Notes: generated by a model not told the origin, from the letters alone. DNA of 32,290 bases from Deltaproteobacteria bacterium (GCA_026388375.1 JAPLJX010000152.1:1-32290), one strand, 5' to 3'; counted from the first letter of the stretch, positions 19,039 to 28,717 are shown. Program-made: numbers and translations.

Positions 19039-20118
19039 TCAGGTCTTCACCCGCCGAACGAGAAAGAGGGAAGCGACGGCGAAGAGCATGTTGGCAAACC
19101 AGGCGGCGATGAACGGAGGAAGGGTACCGGACCGCCCCAGGGACATCCCGAAGGCGTAAACGAGCCAGTAGGAGAATCCGATGACTAGCCCGGCGCCGAT
19201 TCCCTGGGCGATGCCGCCGCTCCGCTCGGACCGGAGGGAAAAGGAGATGCCGATCACGGCCAGGATGATGCTGACCAGCGGAAAGGCCATCTTGCCATGG
19301 AGATCGACGACGTAACGTGTCGCGTCATAACCCTCCGACTGGAGTTTCCGGATGTACCGTTTCAGCTCGAAATAACCCATCGCCTCAACATCCTTCTGGA
19401 TCAACTGAAAATCGGAGGGACTTTCCGGAAGATCAACCACCTGCTGTTTGATTCTTGAAAGAACCGGGAATTCGCCGCTATCAAAACGGGTGACCAGCAG
19501 GTTGTGGAATAGCCAGCGACCATCCTTCCATTCGCCCTTCTCCGCATCCAGGCGCATGATCAGATTCATCTGACGATCGAGGTAATGGATGGTGATCCCC
19601 TGGAGCGTACCGGTGCGCGCGTCGAACAGTCGGAAATTGTAAATGCCCTTCTCTCCACGGTACCAGATCTGATACTGCTTGAAGCTGCCCCTGGACGGTC
19701 GTTTCTGCACCTCGACCAGACGGATCTGCTCGGCCCTGTCGTTGGTCAGGGGGGTGACCCATTCGCTCAGGAAAAAGATCATCAGGGAGGTCAGGGCGGC
19801 GATGGTCAGGATGGGGAGGGCAATCCGGTAAAGGCTGATGCCGTTTGCCTTCATCGCCGTGATTTCGCTGTGCCGGGAGAGGGTTCCGCAGGTCACAAGC
19901 GAGGCGATAAGGACGGCCGCCGGCAGAATCTGTGAGACGATCGTCGGTATCATGAAAAGAAAGTAGGAGCCCATCTGCTTGAATGTAGCGTGATTGCTGA
20001 GAAACATCCGGATCTTTTCGAAGAAATCGATGATCAGAAAAAGGGCGAGGAAGGAGAGGGTAATGAAAAGCAGATTCCTCAGATATTCATGGATCAGATA
20101 GCGATCGACGATCTTCAT
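19039..20118 (-). CDS. lptG: LPS export ABC transporter permease LptG
   Basis: MKIVDRYLIHEYLRNLLFITLSFLALFLIIDFFEKIR; YjgP/YjgQ family; downstream of and overlapping lptF. Confidence 0.9.
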   Translation of the reverse strand: MKIVDRYLIHEYLRNLLFITLSFLALFLIIDFFEKIRMFLSNHATFKQMGSYFLFMIPTIVSQILPAAVLIASLVTCGTLSRHSEITAMKANGISLYRIALPILTIAALTSLMIFFLSEWVTPLTNDRAEQIRLVEVQKRPSRGSFKQYQIWYRGEKGIYNFRLFDARTGTLQGITIHYLDRQMNLIMRLDAEKGEWKDGRWLFHNLLVTRFDSGEFPVLSRIKQQVVDLPESPSDFQLIQKDVEAMGYFELKRYIRKLQSEGYDATRYVVDLHGKMAFPLVSIILAVIGISFSLRSERSGGIAQGIGAGLVIGFSYWLVYAFGMSLGRSGTLPPFIAAWFANMLFAVASLFLVRRVKT

Positions 20119-21317
20119 GATGATCTCTTTCTCCCCCGGGAAGGGTCGTCCACCGCGGTAGCTGTAAGTGCAGGGTCGGCGGAGGCGCGGCGAAAGAGCT
20201 GCCGGAAAGAGATTTCCCTGGCGGAGAGAGAAAAAAGAAGGATTCCGGCGGCGGCGAAAATCCAGTTCGGAGTCCAGGTTCCGAGGATCGGGGAGAGCCT
20301 GCCCGTTTCGACCAGAGCCTCGCCGCCGAGGCGAAACAGGTAGTAGACGAGAACGAGGAAGAGGCCAAGGGTGAAACCACGCGCACGGACGGAGCGATGA
20401 GCCCGGATTCCGAGAGGAATCCCGATGAGGGCGAAAACAAGACAGGAGAGGGGGACGGTCAGCTTCTTGTTCAGTTCGATCGCCAACTCGCGCAACGCAT
20501 CATCCTTGAGTCCGCGGTTTCCCAACGTGGTTATTAGTTCGGAAAGGCTCATCTCCATACTGGACTTTACCCCGTTCTTATTCTCCGCGGAAAGGGCCGA
20601 CGCGAGGTCCAGACGGACATCGTAGAAACGGAAATCCATCTTCCGGTAACGGTTCAGGCCGGCATCGACTGTGTGCGTGCTGCCGTCCTCGAGCCTGAGC
20701 GTGATGACCATCGTATCGGGATTTGAAATCAGATAAGCCCGTCGGGCGATGATGGTGCTCGGCTCCTGGCTGATCCGGCTGTCCGAGATGAGGACCCCTT
20801 CCAGGAAATCGCCATGCGCCGGGATCCGTTCCGCGTAGAGCAGAATCCCTTGAAAAGCGTCGATGAAAACCTTTTCCCGGATCCCGATGCTGGCCTTCTG
20901 CCTCGCCATATCCATGAGGAGGGCCTTGGATGCAAGGTTCCCGTAAGGAACAAGGAAAATGGTCGTCGCCAGGGTCATCAGAAACGCAACCAGCGCCGCG
21001 CAGGCTACCGGATACGACAATTGATAGAGGCTGAGGCCCGACATCTTCATAACGGTCCATTCATTGTCCCCCGAAAGCCGTCCCAGGCCGATCAGGATTG
21101 CGATCAGAAGAGAGATGGGAATGGTGAACATCAGGAAAGAGGGGAGCAGATAAAGCATCAACCGGGCGATATCCGCAAACCCGATCCCCTTGTTGATCAT
21201 TAGGTCCATGACCTGCAGGATCTTTCCCATGAGCAGGACAAAGGTGAGCACAAAGAGAATCATGCAGAACGGAATGGCGATTTCCCTCAGGACATAACGG
21301 TTGATCAGACGGTGCAT
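20115..21317 (-). CDS. lptF: LPS export ABC transporter permease LptF
   Basis: INRYVLREIAIPFCMILFVLTFVLLMGKILQVMDL; YjgP/YjgQ family; ATGA overlap with lptG. Confidence 0.9.
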   Translation of the reverse strand: MHRLINRYVLREIAIPFCMILFVLTFVLLMGKILQVMDLMINKGIGFADIARLMLYLLPSFLMFTIPISLLIAILIGLGRLSGDNEWTVMKMSGLSLYQLSYPVACAALVAFLMTLATTIFLVPYGNLASKALLMDMARQKASIGIREKVFIDAFQGILLYAERIPAHGDFLEGVLISDSRISQEPSTIIARRAYLISNPDTMVITLRLEDGSTHTVDAGLNRYRKMDFRFYDVRLDLASALSAENKNGVKSSMEMSLSELITTLGNRGLKDDALRELAIELNKKLTVPLSCLVFALIGIPLGIRAHRSVRARGFTLGLFLVLVYYLFRLGGEALVETGRLSPILGTWTPNWIFAAAGILLFSLSAREISFRQLFRRASADPALTATAVDDPSRGRKRSS

Positions 21318-21338
21318 GTTCCAAAACCCGCTTTCAGG

Positions 21339-22061
21339 TTAACCCTGCAGCATCAACTGGAGGCGTTCGATGAAAGCGGGATCCTCCTTCTCCATGGTCT
21401 CGATGATGGTCCGATGGAATCTCTTTTTGATCTCACCGAAAATGGGTCGTTTCTTGTTAAAGGATTTTGCAAAGGCAAGGGCCTCCCGCATCAGCGCTTC
21501 TTCATTCTCGCAGGACTTCAGGATCACGTGGTGTGCTTCCAGCTCCGCGGCCCCGGTTCTTTTCCCGCTGAAGACGAGCTCTTCGAGCTTGTAGTAGGGG
21601 ATCGCTTTGCGGATGATCGCCTGCATGCCGGGAAGAAAGGGGATGTTGATGTCGATTTCCGGAAAACAGAAAAAGCCGCGGTCGGCCTTCATGAAACGAA
21701 AGTCGCAGGCGCAGGCCATGATCGTTCCATCGCCGAAGGCGTGTCCGTTGATGGCGGCGATGACCGGCATCGGGTAGAGGAGGATTCGGTTGAAGATCCG
21801 GTTCAGGCCATACATGAAGTCCCGGATCCCCTGAAGATCGTTCTTTGCCATGGCGTCTGTTATCCACTGGAGATCGATCCCTTGCGACCAGTTCTTCGGG
21901 TCACTGGAAGCGATGATCACCGACGATATCTTCGGATCTCCTTCGATTTCATCGAACGACGTCAGAATGGCCCGGATAAACTCGGGATTGTGTCTGTTCT
22001 CCCCGTTGTTCATCGTGATGACGCCGACCGTTTCCACCTTTTTCCACTCGATTATGGCCAT
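21339..22061 (-). CDS. Enoyl-CoA hydratase/isomerase family protein
   Basis: MAIIEWKKVETVGVITMNNGENRHNPEF, PVIAAINGHAFGDGTIMACACDFRFM, FCFPEIDINIPFLPG; GGAGGAGG RBS before 22061. Confidence 0.88.
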   Translation of the reverse strand: MAIIEWKKVETVGVITMNNGENRHNPEFIRAILTSFDEIEGDPKISSVIIASSDPKNWSQGIDLQWITDAMAKNDLQGIRDFMYGLNRIFNRILLYPMPVIAAINGHAFGDGTIMACACDFRFMKADRGFFCFPEIDINIPFLPGMQAIIRKAIPYYKLEELVFSGKRTGAAELEAHHVILKSCENEEALMREALAFAKSFNKKRPIFGEIKKRFHRTIIETMEKEDPAFIERLQLMLQG

Positions 22062-22106
22062 CGTTTTAGACCTCCTCCGCACAGGATGGAAGAAACAGGA
22101 CTGATC

Positions 22107-22412
22107 TTAAGCCTGTATAAATTCGCACATATTGACACTCATGTCAAGAATGATGCTTGTGCGATGCGGATGCCGATCGTGGTAAGCAAGGCTGTTACTG
22201 ATGTTCCTGAAGTAGCGGACCGTGATACCGTCGACCTTCGTTTCCCTGCCGCTCTGGTCACACCGCTTGTCCTGATCGAGAACGTCGGTGGTATAGACGG
22301 TGACGTCGTGCCCCATCCTCGTCAGCTCTCGCGAGAGCTCATACATAACATGGGGGATGCCGCCATAAGCCCACATGGGATAAAAAAGAAGGGACCACCT
22401 GCAATATCTTAA
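22107..22412 (-). pseudogene. Truncated and frameshifted N-terminal remnant of a GT4-type glycosyltransferase
   Basis: KILQVVPSFL in one frame and YPMWAYGGIPHVMYELSRELTRMGHDVTVYTTDVLDQDKR..VDGITVRYFRNISNSLAYHD in another, switching at a T6 tract; no catalytic C-terminal half. Confidence 0.65.
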
Positions 22413-22551
22413 GCTTTTTGTCTGAAATTGCCGACTCCGATCTTCTTGAATAAATGACTGAGTTGTAGAGCATATTGATTCATTCAGATAACCTGAGACC
22501 CACTGATTAAAAGCTAAAAATAGGGCGCTTCCCTATGGCTGCCCTGTGTTT

Positions 22552-22600
22552 CGGGCGGGTCGGAAGATCGACTTCGCAGATTTTCTGCCCCGCCCGTTTT
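22552..22600 (+). terminator. Terminator-like inverted repeat
   Basis: CGGGCGGG (22552..22559) pairs with CCCGCCCG (22589..22596), followed by TTTT. Confidence 0.3.
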
Positions 22601-22617
22601 CGTCTCCATAATATCCC

Positions 22618-22646
22618 TTGACAAGCAAAAACAGCCTCCCTATACT
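22618..22646 (+). promoter_or_regulatory. Strong sigma70-type promoter for the polysaccharide genes
   Basis: TTGACA - 17 nt - TATACT, followed by hairpin CATTGCT-CGAA-AGCAATG (22649..22666). Confidence 0.65.
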
Positions 22647-22763
22647 TCCATTGCTCGAAAGCAATGTCTTTTCAAATCATTGTAAGAGAGTTTGTGTTTA
22701 TATATAGTGTGGGACTCCCTGTTCTATTAATCAATTATAGTCTCTATCAAAAATAATTTATGT

Positions 22764-23588
22764 ATGGGTAAAAATAATCGTCAACAGATTGCTACTGCAG
22801 CGCACGATGCCGCAATAAAGCGCATAGGGTTTCTTGGTATCACTGCCGACATGATCGACGGCAGGGGACTTACCCGCATCATCTCGCATCACATAGAAAA
22901 AGGCACCCGATGCGTTATCGGCTACCACAATCTACACAGCATTTTTCTTTATCACCGTGACGAGCAAATGCGAGTTTTTTACAGGCTTTGCAGGGTAATC
23001 CACATTGACGGCATGCCTCTCATTTTTTGGGCGAAGGCGCTTGGCCTGAAGACTGAGCGGAGACATCGCGTTTCATACATGGACTGGATTTTTTCTTTCA
23101 TGGAGCAGGCCGCTCAGAATGGCTGGCGCGTCTTTTATCTAGGTGCGATGCCGGGCGTGGCCGCTCGAGGTGCTGATGTGCTGCGGCTGAGGTCGCCAAG
23201 CCTGCATCTTGAAACAGCGCACGGGCATTTCAACTGTCATCTGGGTCATCCGGAAAATGAGGTGGTCATTCGTCAGATAAAGGCCGCCAGACCACATATC
23301 TTGCTGGTGGGCATGGGCATGCCGCGGCAGGAACATTGGATTGTTACCAATCACAGCCTTCTTGATGTACCGGTCATCCTTACCTGCGGCGGATGCATCA
23401 ACTATCTTGCCGGGGTCGTTCCCCTGCCTCCCCGGTGGCTGGGTCAGGTAGGGCTTGAATGGCTGTTCCGGCTACTCACCGAACCGCGGCGGCTCTGGAA
23501 GCGGTGTCTGTGGGAGCCATGGCACATGGTGCCCCTGTTTTTATCCGATCTAAGGAAGATCTATGACAAAAAAATACGCGGGGGCTGA
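22764..23588 (+). CDS. WecG/TagA/CpsF family glycosyltransferase
   Basis: HIDGMPLIFWAKALG, WRVFYLGAMPGVAARGADVLR, ILLVGMGMPRQEHWI, CGGCINYLAGVVPLPPRWLGQVGLEWLFRLLTEPRRLWKR. Confidence 0.93.
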   Translation: MGKNNRQQIATAAHDAAIKRIGFLGITADMIDGRGLTRIISHHIEKGTRCVIGYHNLHSIFLYHRDEQMRVFYRLCRVIHIDGMPLIFWAKALGLKTERRHRVSYMDWIFSFMEQAAQNGWRVFYLGAMPGVAARGADVLRLRSPSLHLETAHGHFNCHLGHPENEVVIRQIKAARPHILLVGMGMPRQEHWIVTNHSLLDVPVILTCGGCINYLAGVVPLPPRWLGQVGLEWLFRLLTEPRRLWKRCLWEPWHMVPLFLSDLRKIYDKKIRGG

Positions 23589-25944
23589 GCGTTTTGCGGG
23601 CGCGTGGCGATACTGCCTGTTTTCTCTGGGGGCAGTGCTCTGCATATACCAACTGGTCTTTTTTTATCTGAATATTTCCTCCGGCGTCTTGCCATTCATG
23701 GCGCTGCACGCTATGGCAGCAGCTAGCGCCTGGTTTTCGGTGCTGGCTGCCCTCAGTGGTTTTGCGGCACTCATCCCCTTCATCAATGGCATCTGCGTGC
23801 TGTTGCCCTATAAGGTATCTATTTTTGAAGTGCACGGCACGGTTTTTTCGGCCATCTACCTCGTTTGGTTTTTCAAAAGAGTGGTTACAGGAAAGATCGC
23901 GCCCGGCCCTGTGACAAAGGCGGGCTTTTATATCGATCTTCTCATTACATGTGTTTTCTTCTCCCTTGCCTGGCAATTGCGGTACTATCCGCCGGCTATG
24001 CTCTTTCCCTCACTGTGGGAAAAGTCTATGCTTGATCAGATGAGCCCGCTCTTCTGCATCCCCGCGGTATGGACCTTGTCGCAGGGGCTGCTTCTGTACC
24101 GCATGATTGAAACTGACCCGTTTCGCGAACGCCTGATGCCTTTCTTCCTACGCGTTGCCTGCGTACAGGCGTCTACCCTGGTTATTTTTTCGGGCATTCA
24201 GTTTTTCGCCGATATACCGGCCTGGCGGTCGCTTCAAAATATTCATAACCGCGGCATCAGTTTACCCTTTGACGACCTGAACTCCTATGCAAGCATTGCC
24301 GTCCTGCTCTACGGCATCTTCCTGTTTTGCTTTATCCGTGGCTTCGGAAAAGCGCGGATTGCCGCAGGCTGCGCAGCGGGACTGCTCGCGCTGTGTATTT
24401 TTTACTCTTTGTCCCGGGTTGCACTTCTGACAGCGCTGACCATGACCGCAGTTGGCATAGGATTTTTTTTGCTCAGGAAAAAGTCTTTTCCCATTGTTCT
24501 GACTATTGCCGCAGCGGGATGCGCGCTGATTGTTCTGCTGCTGCTGCTCCCCCAAAAAATACCAAACGTGGTCATCCCCTTCACCAGCCATTCGCTCAGA
24601 CAATTGGCCGACTCCTCCTCCATGAAATACCGTATTAACCGCTGGCAGGTCTGCTTTGATATGATACAGCATTCTCCGCTTGTCGGGCACGGCATCGGCT
24701 CCTTCTTGCGTCGCTATCCTTTCTACAGCGGGTTCAACGAAGCGCAAAAAGCGGGCAAGACATACTCCTCTTACCAGAAGCCTGAAAACGCTCATAACTA
24801 TTTCATTCAGCTTGCGGTCGACATGGGGCTGTCAGGGCTTGCGCTGTTTGTCCTTGTGCTTGCAGCTGTTTTCCGCTCCGGGCTCGCCTCGCTTGAAACG
24901 CTGCGGTCTGCGCGACTGGGGCTCATTGCCGGTTTGGCAGGCTATCTTGCAACCTGTATGACCGGCCATCCGCTGTTGCTGCCGAGTCAGCAGTTTATGT
25001 TCTGGTTTGCTGCTGCAGCCATATCGGTTCCCTCCAGCAAACCAGCGCCGCCGAGCATGAAATTCTTGCATTCGGCACGAGCAGTGGTCGTATGCATCTG
25101 CTGCGCCGTGCTGGCAGGATATATGATCATGTTTTTTTCCAGAGGTGACAGAGCTGATTACGAATTGGGATTCTACGCGTGGGAACGCTGGAACAACCAG
25201 CCCATGCGATGGACAATGAAAAAATCGTTTGCCAACATGCCGGCGGCATCAGATATCATCAGGATGAATGCCGCCGCTTCTCCTCACAATATGGGAGAGA
25301 AGGGGCTTGATCTGACGCTGAAGATTGATGATGTCGTGCTTGACCGGCAGCTTTTTTTTGAAAAGAAAGACATGGAATTAATCTATTATGTGCCGGGCAT
25401 CAAAGGCAGTCGCATCAGCATCACCACGGAAGTGAGCAGCACGTTCTGCCCTCTTAAACTGGGCATCAGCAGGGATCCCCGGGAGCTCGGCATAGCCCTT
25501 TCCCCTGTTACATTTCTGCCGGACATCCCCGGTGATGGCATCGGCTTTTATGGCAGGGAGACTCTTCCGCAGGGAAATATTGGTGACTGGCCTGAATCCG
25601 GCCCCCCGACTTTCCGCTGGTCCGGCATGCGCGCATTCCTGCCCCTGACAGACGAACAGAGCCGGGAGGGATGCGCGGTATTCATATCAGCCAGCCATCC
25701 CGATATACAGGGAAATCCGGTGCGGGTGACCATCAGGGACAATGAAGCCGGTGTATACAATGAAGATATTTCCGACCACGGATGGAAAAAGGTGCTGATC
25801 CGGCCAAACCGGTATGCACCGCGCCGGATTCTGACCTTTAACGTCAGCAGGACCTGGTGCCCTGCCGAAACAAGGGTCTCTGATGATAAACGAACGCTTG
25901 GCGTTATGGTTGCCGTTACACAGGCAAAGAATCATGACCGCTAA
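23563..25944 (+). CDS. O-antigen ligase/polymerase (Wzy_C-type) family protein with extended C-terminal region
   Basis: 793 aa with many TM segments; YSLSRVALLTALTMTAVGIGFFLL, NAHNYFIQLAVDMGLSGLALFVLV; about 270-aa soluble C-terminus after the last TM. Confidence 0.85.
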   Translation: MTKKYAGAERFAGAWRYCLFSLGAVLCIYQLVFFYLNISSGVLPFMALHAMAAASAWFSVLAALSGFAALIPFINGICVLLPYKVSIFEVHGTVFSAIYLVWFFKRVVTGKIAPGPVTKAGFYIDLLITCVFFSLAWQLRYYPPAMLFPSLWEKSMLDQMSPLFCIPAVWTLSQGLLLYRMIETDPFRERLMPFFLRVACVQASTLVIFSGIQFFADIPAWRSLQNIHNRGISLPFDDLNSYASIAVLLYGIFLFCFIRGFGKARIAAGCAAGLLALCIFYSLSRVALLTALTMTAVGIGFFLLRKKSFPIVLTIAAAGCALIVLLLLLPQKIPNVVIPFTSHSLRQLADSSSMKYRINRWQVCFDMIQHSPLVGHGIGSFLRRYPFYSGFNEAQKAGKTYSSYQKPENAHNYFIQLAVDMGLSGLALFVLVLAAVFRSGLASLETLRSARLGLIAGLAGYLATCMTGHPLLLPSQQFMFWFAAAAISVPSSKPAPPSMKFLHSARAVVVCICCAVLAGYMIMFFSRGDRADYELGFYAWERWNNQPMRWTMKKSFANMPAASDIIRMNAAASPHNMGEKGLDLTLKIDDVVLDRQLFFEKKDMELIYYVPGIKGSRISITTEVSSTFCPLKLGISRDPRELGIALSPVTFLPDIPGDGIGFYGRETLPQGNIGDWPESGPPTFRWSGMRAFLPLTDEQSREGCAVFISASHPDIQGNPVRVTIRDNEAGVYNEDISDHGWKKVLIRPNRYAPRRILTFNVSRTWCPAETRVSDDKRTLGVMVAVTQAKNHDR

Positions 25945-25972
25945 GCAGGCAGCGAAGCTTAGGTTTGCTGTT

Positions 25973-27268
25973 TTAAGATTTATTTTTTATCCTGCCGACG
26001 ACCTTGCCCCTGACCGCTTCTCCCAGGTAATACAGCCTGGCCTGTATATCCGCTTTTCCGCACCGGCCGAGAAGCCAGATCCTGTCAGGCCATATACCCC
26101 GGGCAATCATGCGGCAGACATCGGCCGCACGGTCAATGAGCAGCAACAGCAGCACAAATCGCAGAGGGCCATGGTTGAGATGGGCATGTCTTTCGGTCAT
26201 AGATGGATTCCGTGGCTCATCGCTGAATGCAGAGCGTATGCTCAGCCAGTGCTGTTTCCACAGCCAGTCACCGTGGGCATTGACCCATACCGAAAGAAGC
26301 CGTTTTTTCCAACGCGGAGGCGCAAGTCTTTGCAGTGTCGTATCAGCCCCTGCCAGTCCTGCCATGTCGCGGGCAAGCCTAAGCACAAGCCATGTCGCCG
26401 TTGCCACCTTCCATGCCAGCGCCCTGCTGGCGACCAATTCCCAATCAATGCATGAATGCCTGCAAAGCAGTGCTGTGTCCATAAGGCTGCGCATCATGTG
26501 AACCGACATCTGGTGGCTGACCGCAATATGAAGAGCAAGCTGGATGACGGCATCCTCGGGGCTGAGTGTCAGCGCATGGCGTCCCAGCACCACAAGCGGA
26601 ACCAGCCGCTCCCGAATGCTGGTCTGATCGAACGCCGTTGTATAGCGCATCCACCCGCCGGCAACGACAAACCCGTGCAGCTCGACAAGTCCCGTACCCG
26701 GCCGGGTGCAGAACATTTGAACATCCTGTTCATACCCGCCTTCAAGCCGCAGGGGCTGTGCCCGCTCTCCCTTGCACACATAGCCGATCCGTTCGAGGGC
26801 TTTTTGCGCAGGAACCATGTCGGATTCGCTTATCCAGAGGTCGATGTCGCCCATCGTGCGGCAGACAGGATCAGGGTAGACGGTATAGGCAAAGGCTGCT
26901 CCCTTGAAAAAGACCGGCACGATCCCCTGCCCGTTCATTGCCTGTATCACGCGGGCAAGCGCGGCCTCGCGCTTCATGAGGTTAACGGATTCGTTCAGAT
27001 ACCCGTTCTTCAGGTTCACCATGACCGGTTCAGGCGCATGGATGTTTGATGCCTTGAGCTGTCGGTACACGACAGGGGTGAGATCGATGCGCCGGGCAAG
27101 CTCAGGCAACACCTCCCATTGTAAATCTGATGCGTGCACCGAAGCGGTCGGCACGCCGTTGACCCAGTCCTTAATCAGCCTCAACAGGATGTCGATACTG
27201 CTATTGAAGTCTTCTTTTGTATAGCTTTTTTCTCGTCTTTCAACGTTCATAACATTCCTTGTAAGCAC
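25973..27268 (-). CDS. Nucleotidyltransferase family protein (NTP_transf_5-like)
   Basis: VPVFFKGAAFAYTVYPDPVCRTMGDIDLWISESDMVPAQKALERIGYV contains the GDIDLWI nucleotidyltransferase motif; start could be 27268 or 27250. Confidence 0.82.
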   Translation of the reverse strand: MLTRNVMNVERREKSYTKEDFNSSIDILLRLIKDWVNGVPTASVHASDLQWEVLPELARRIDLTPVVYRQLKASNIHAPEPVMVNLKNGYLNESVNLMKREAALARVIQAMNGQGIVPVFFKGAAFAYTVYPDPVCRTMGDIDLWISESDMVPAQKALERIGYVCKGERAQPLRLEGGYEQDVQMFCTRPGTGLVELHGFVVAGGWMRYTTAFDQTSIRERLVPLVVLGRHALTLSPEDAVIQLALHIAVSHQMSVHMMRSLMDTALLCRHSCIDWELVASRALAWKVATATWLVLRLARDMAGLAGADTTLQRLAPPRWKKRLLSVWVNAHGDWLWKQHWLSIRSAFSDEPRNPSMTERHAHLNHGPLRFVLLLLLIDRAADVCRMIARGIWPDRIWLLGRCGKADIQARLYYLGEAVRGKVVGRIKNKS

Positions 27269-27281
27269 AGGAATGCCCCGC

Positions 27282-27443
27282 TTTGAAGGCGCGGGGCAGG
27301 GCCACTTTCTGCCACTCGCCCATGCTCAGTTCTTTCCCGTCCTCGAACCGCTTTCCCAAAATCGTATCATAGTCATGAGGCAACGCGCTGATGACGTCGT
27401 CAGCCCCCGAGCGGCGCTTGGCAGGTAAGGACAAGCGCGACAC
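27282..27443 (-). pseudogene. ABC transporter ATPase fragment (signature region only)
   Basis: RRSGADDVISALPHDYDTILGKRFEDGKELSMGEWQKVALPRAF closely matches SGVDEVLSALPHGYDTILGKLFTDGEELSIGEWQKVALARAF of the 28774..30594 gene; Walker A, Walker B and H-loop are absent. Confidence 0.85.
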
Positions 27444-27463
27444 TCTTTTCCCATATTTTACCC

Positions 27464-28717
27464 CTAAGAGCGGAAGGGCCGCATTCCGTAAGTATGCTCG
27501 AGAAGCTCGATAAACCTTGGGAGATCCGTATCCACCATGGATAAAGGGGTTTTTCCCCCGGAAACCTCACCATTGAGGAAAAACCGCTCTACTCTCTCCT
27601 TATGTAATTCAAGTAGATCGCAAATAGCGTGAATCTCGTACAAGACATCTTCAATGGACGGCCCCTCCCTTTGCAGATATTCCTGCTTTGTCCAATCCTC
27701 GCTATTGTCATTCTCTGAGGTCGATGGTGAATCCGAAAAACGGTCCTTTCTTTTGACCACACTTATCAGATAGCGCTGATCATGTTCTTCATACATACAT
27801 TCTTGCACATCGAAAACGCCACCCAATTCGCGAGACAGAGAGTCTACAGTATGGCTCCGGATATACAGTCCAAAACAGAGCTTCTCTTCACACGCATCCA
27901 TCTGTGAAAAGTAGTGGTCCAATCGGCGTTGGTTTGTCAACCAATGAATCATGGATTCTGGATACCCAAGATTCGACATCCCGTTCCAGAAGGAGGCATA
28001 TTTTTTACGGGTTGCTACAATAAACCCTTTTCCATTGTCATTCATTGCACTTGCGAGTCCTCTTTGAAGAGCCAATGCCTGAACCGGGGAAGGCTGAAAT
28101 CCATAAAATTCCAATAAAAAGCCATCAAAAGATCCTGACGAAAAACCGATGTTGTGAGCATCCATGCAAACTGCCTGAAATGGAAGCTTAAGATATTCCG
28201 CCCGCTCATTTGCAATCCCAACCAGTTGTTCGTCCGTATCAATTCCGATAACCTCATAGCCTCTCTGCGCCCAGCCGAGGCATTGTGTTCCAGTGCCACA
28301 TCCTGCATAAAGCAAGCGGCTGCCTGGCTCAACCCGTGAGAAGATAAACTCGTCGCGCGGCGTGTATCGAAATTGGGGAACCTCGCCATTTTTTCGCAAC
28401 TCTTCCAATTGCCTCTTACTTCTTTGGTAGATCTTCGCAAGGTTAATTTTCCATCTTTCGATACACGCTTCAGCAATCTCCGCGGGTGTTGCTACGGTAT
28501 GAGCCATGCCTAAAAGAACCCCCTGCAGAGCGTCGTCGAAATCCCAGAAGAAATGTTTGTAGCTGTTTGTTTTTCCCTTGTATAGTGTATCTGCGTGCTT
28601 CGAGAAGCGGAGAAATGGCTTTATTGGAGGCGCATAGACAGAAATTCGAAATGATAATTCAAGAATGCGCTTCAAAGTATTTTTGCCGTCGTCGGTACAC
28701 TGCTTATCCATGTTCAC
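27464..28717 (-). CDS. Class I SAM-dependent methyltransferase
   Basis: SRLLYAGCGTGTQCLGWAQRGYEVIGIDTDEQLVGIANERAEYLKLPFQAVCMDAHNIGFSSGSFDGFLLEFYGF. Confidence 0.86.
   Translation of the reverse strand: MNMDKQCTDDGKNTLKRILELSFRISVYAPPIKPFLRFSKHADTLYKGKTNSYKHFFWDFDDALQGVLLGMAHTVATPAEIAEACIERWKINLAKIYQRSKRQLEELRKNGEVPQFRYTPRDEFIFSRVEPGSRLLYAGCGTGTQCLGWAQRGYEVIGIDTDEQLVGIANERAEYLKLPFQAVCMDAHNIGFSSGSFDGFLLEFYGFQPSPVQALALQRGLASAMNDNGKGFIVATRKKYASFWNGMSNLGYPESMIHWLTNQRRLDHYFSQMDACEEKLCFGLYIRSHTVDSLSRELGGVFDVQECMYEEHDQRYLISVVKRKDRFSDSPSTSENDNSEDWTKQEYLQREGPSIEDVLYEIHAICDLLELHKERVERFFLNGEVSGGKTPLSMVDTDLPRFIELLEHTYGMRPFRS

Noticed and set aside
21312-22412. 366-aa plus-strand ORF
   Set aside because: Antisense to the crotonase and glycosyltransferase remnant, whose motifs are clear on the minus strand.
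27275-27297. IS200/IS605-like end hairpin (GCCCCGC...GCGGGGC)
   Set aside because: The right arm is ordinary coding sequence of the ABC fragment; no transposase or second end seen, so the pairing may be coincidental.
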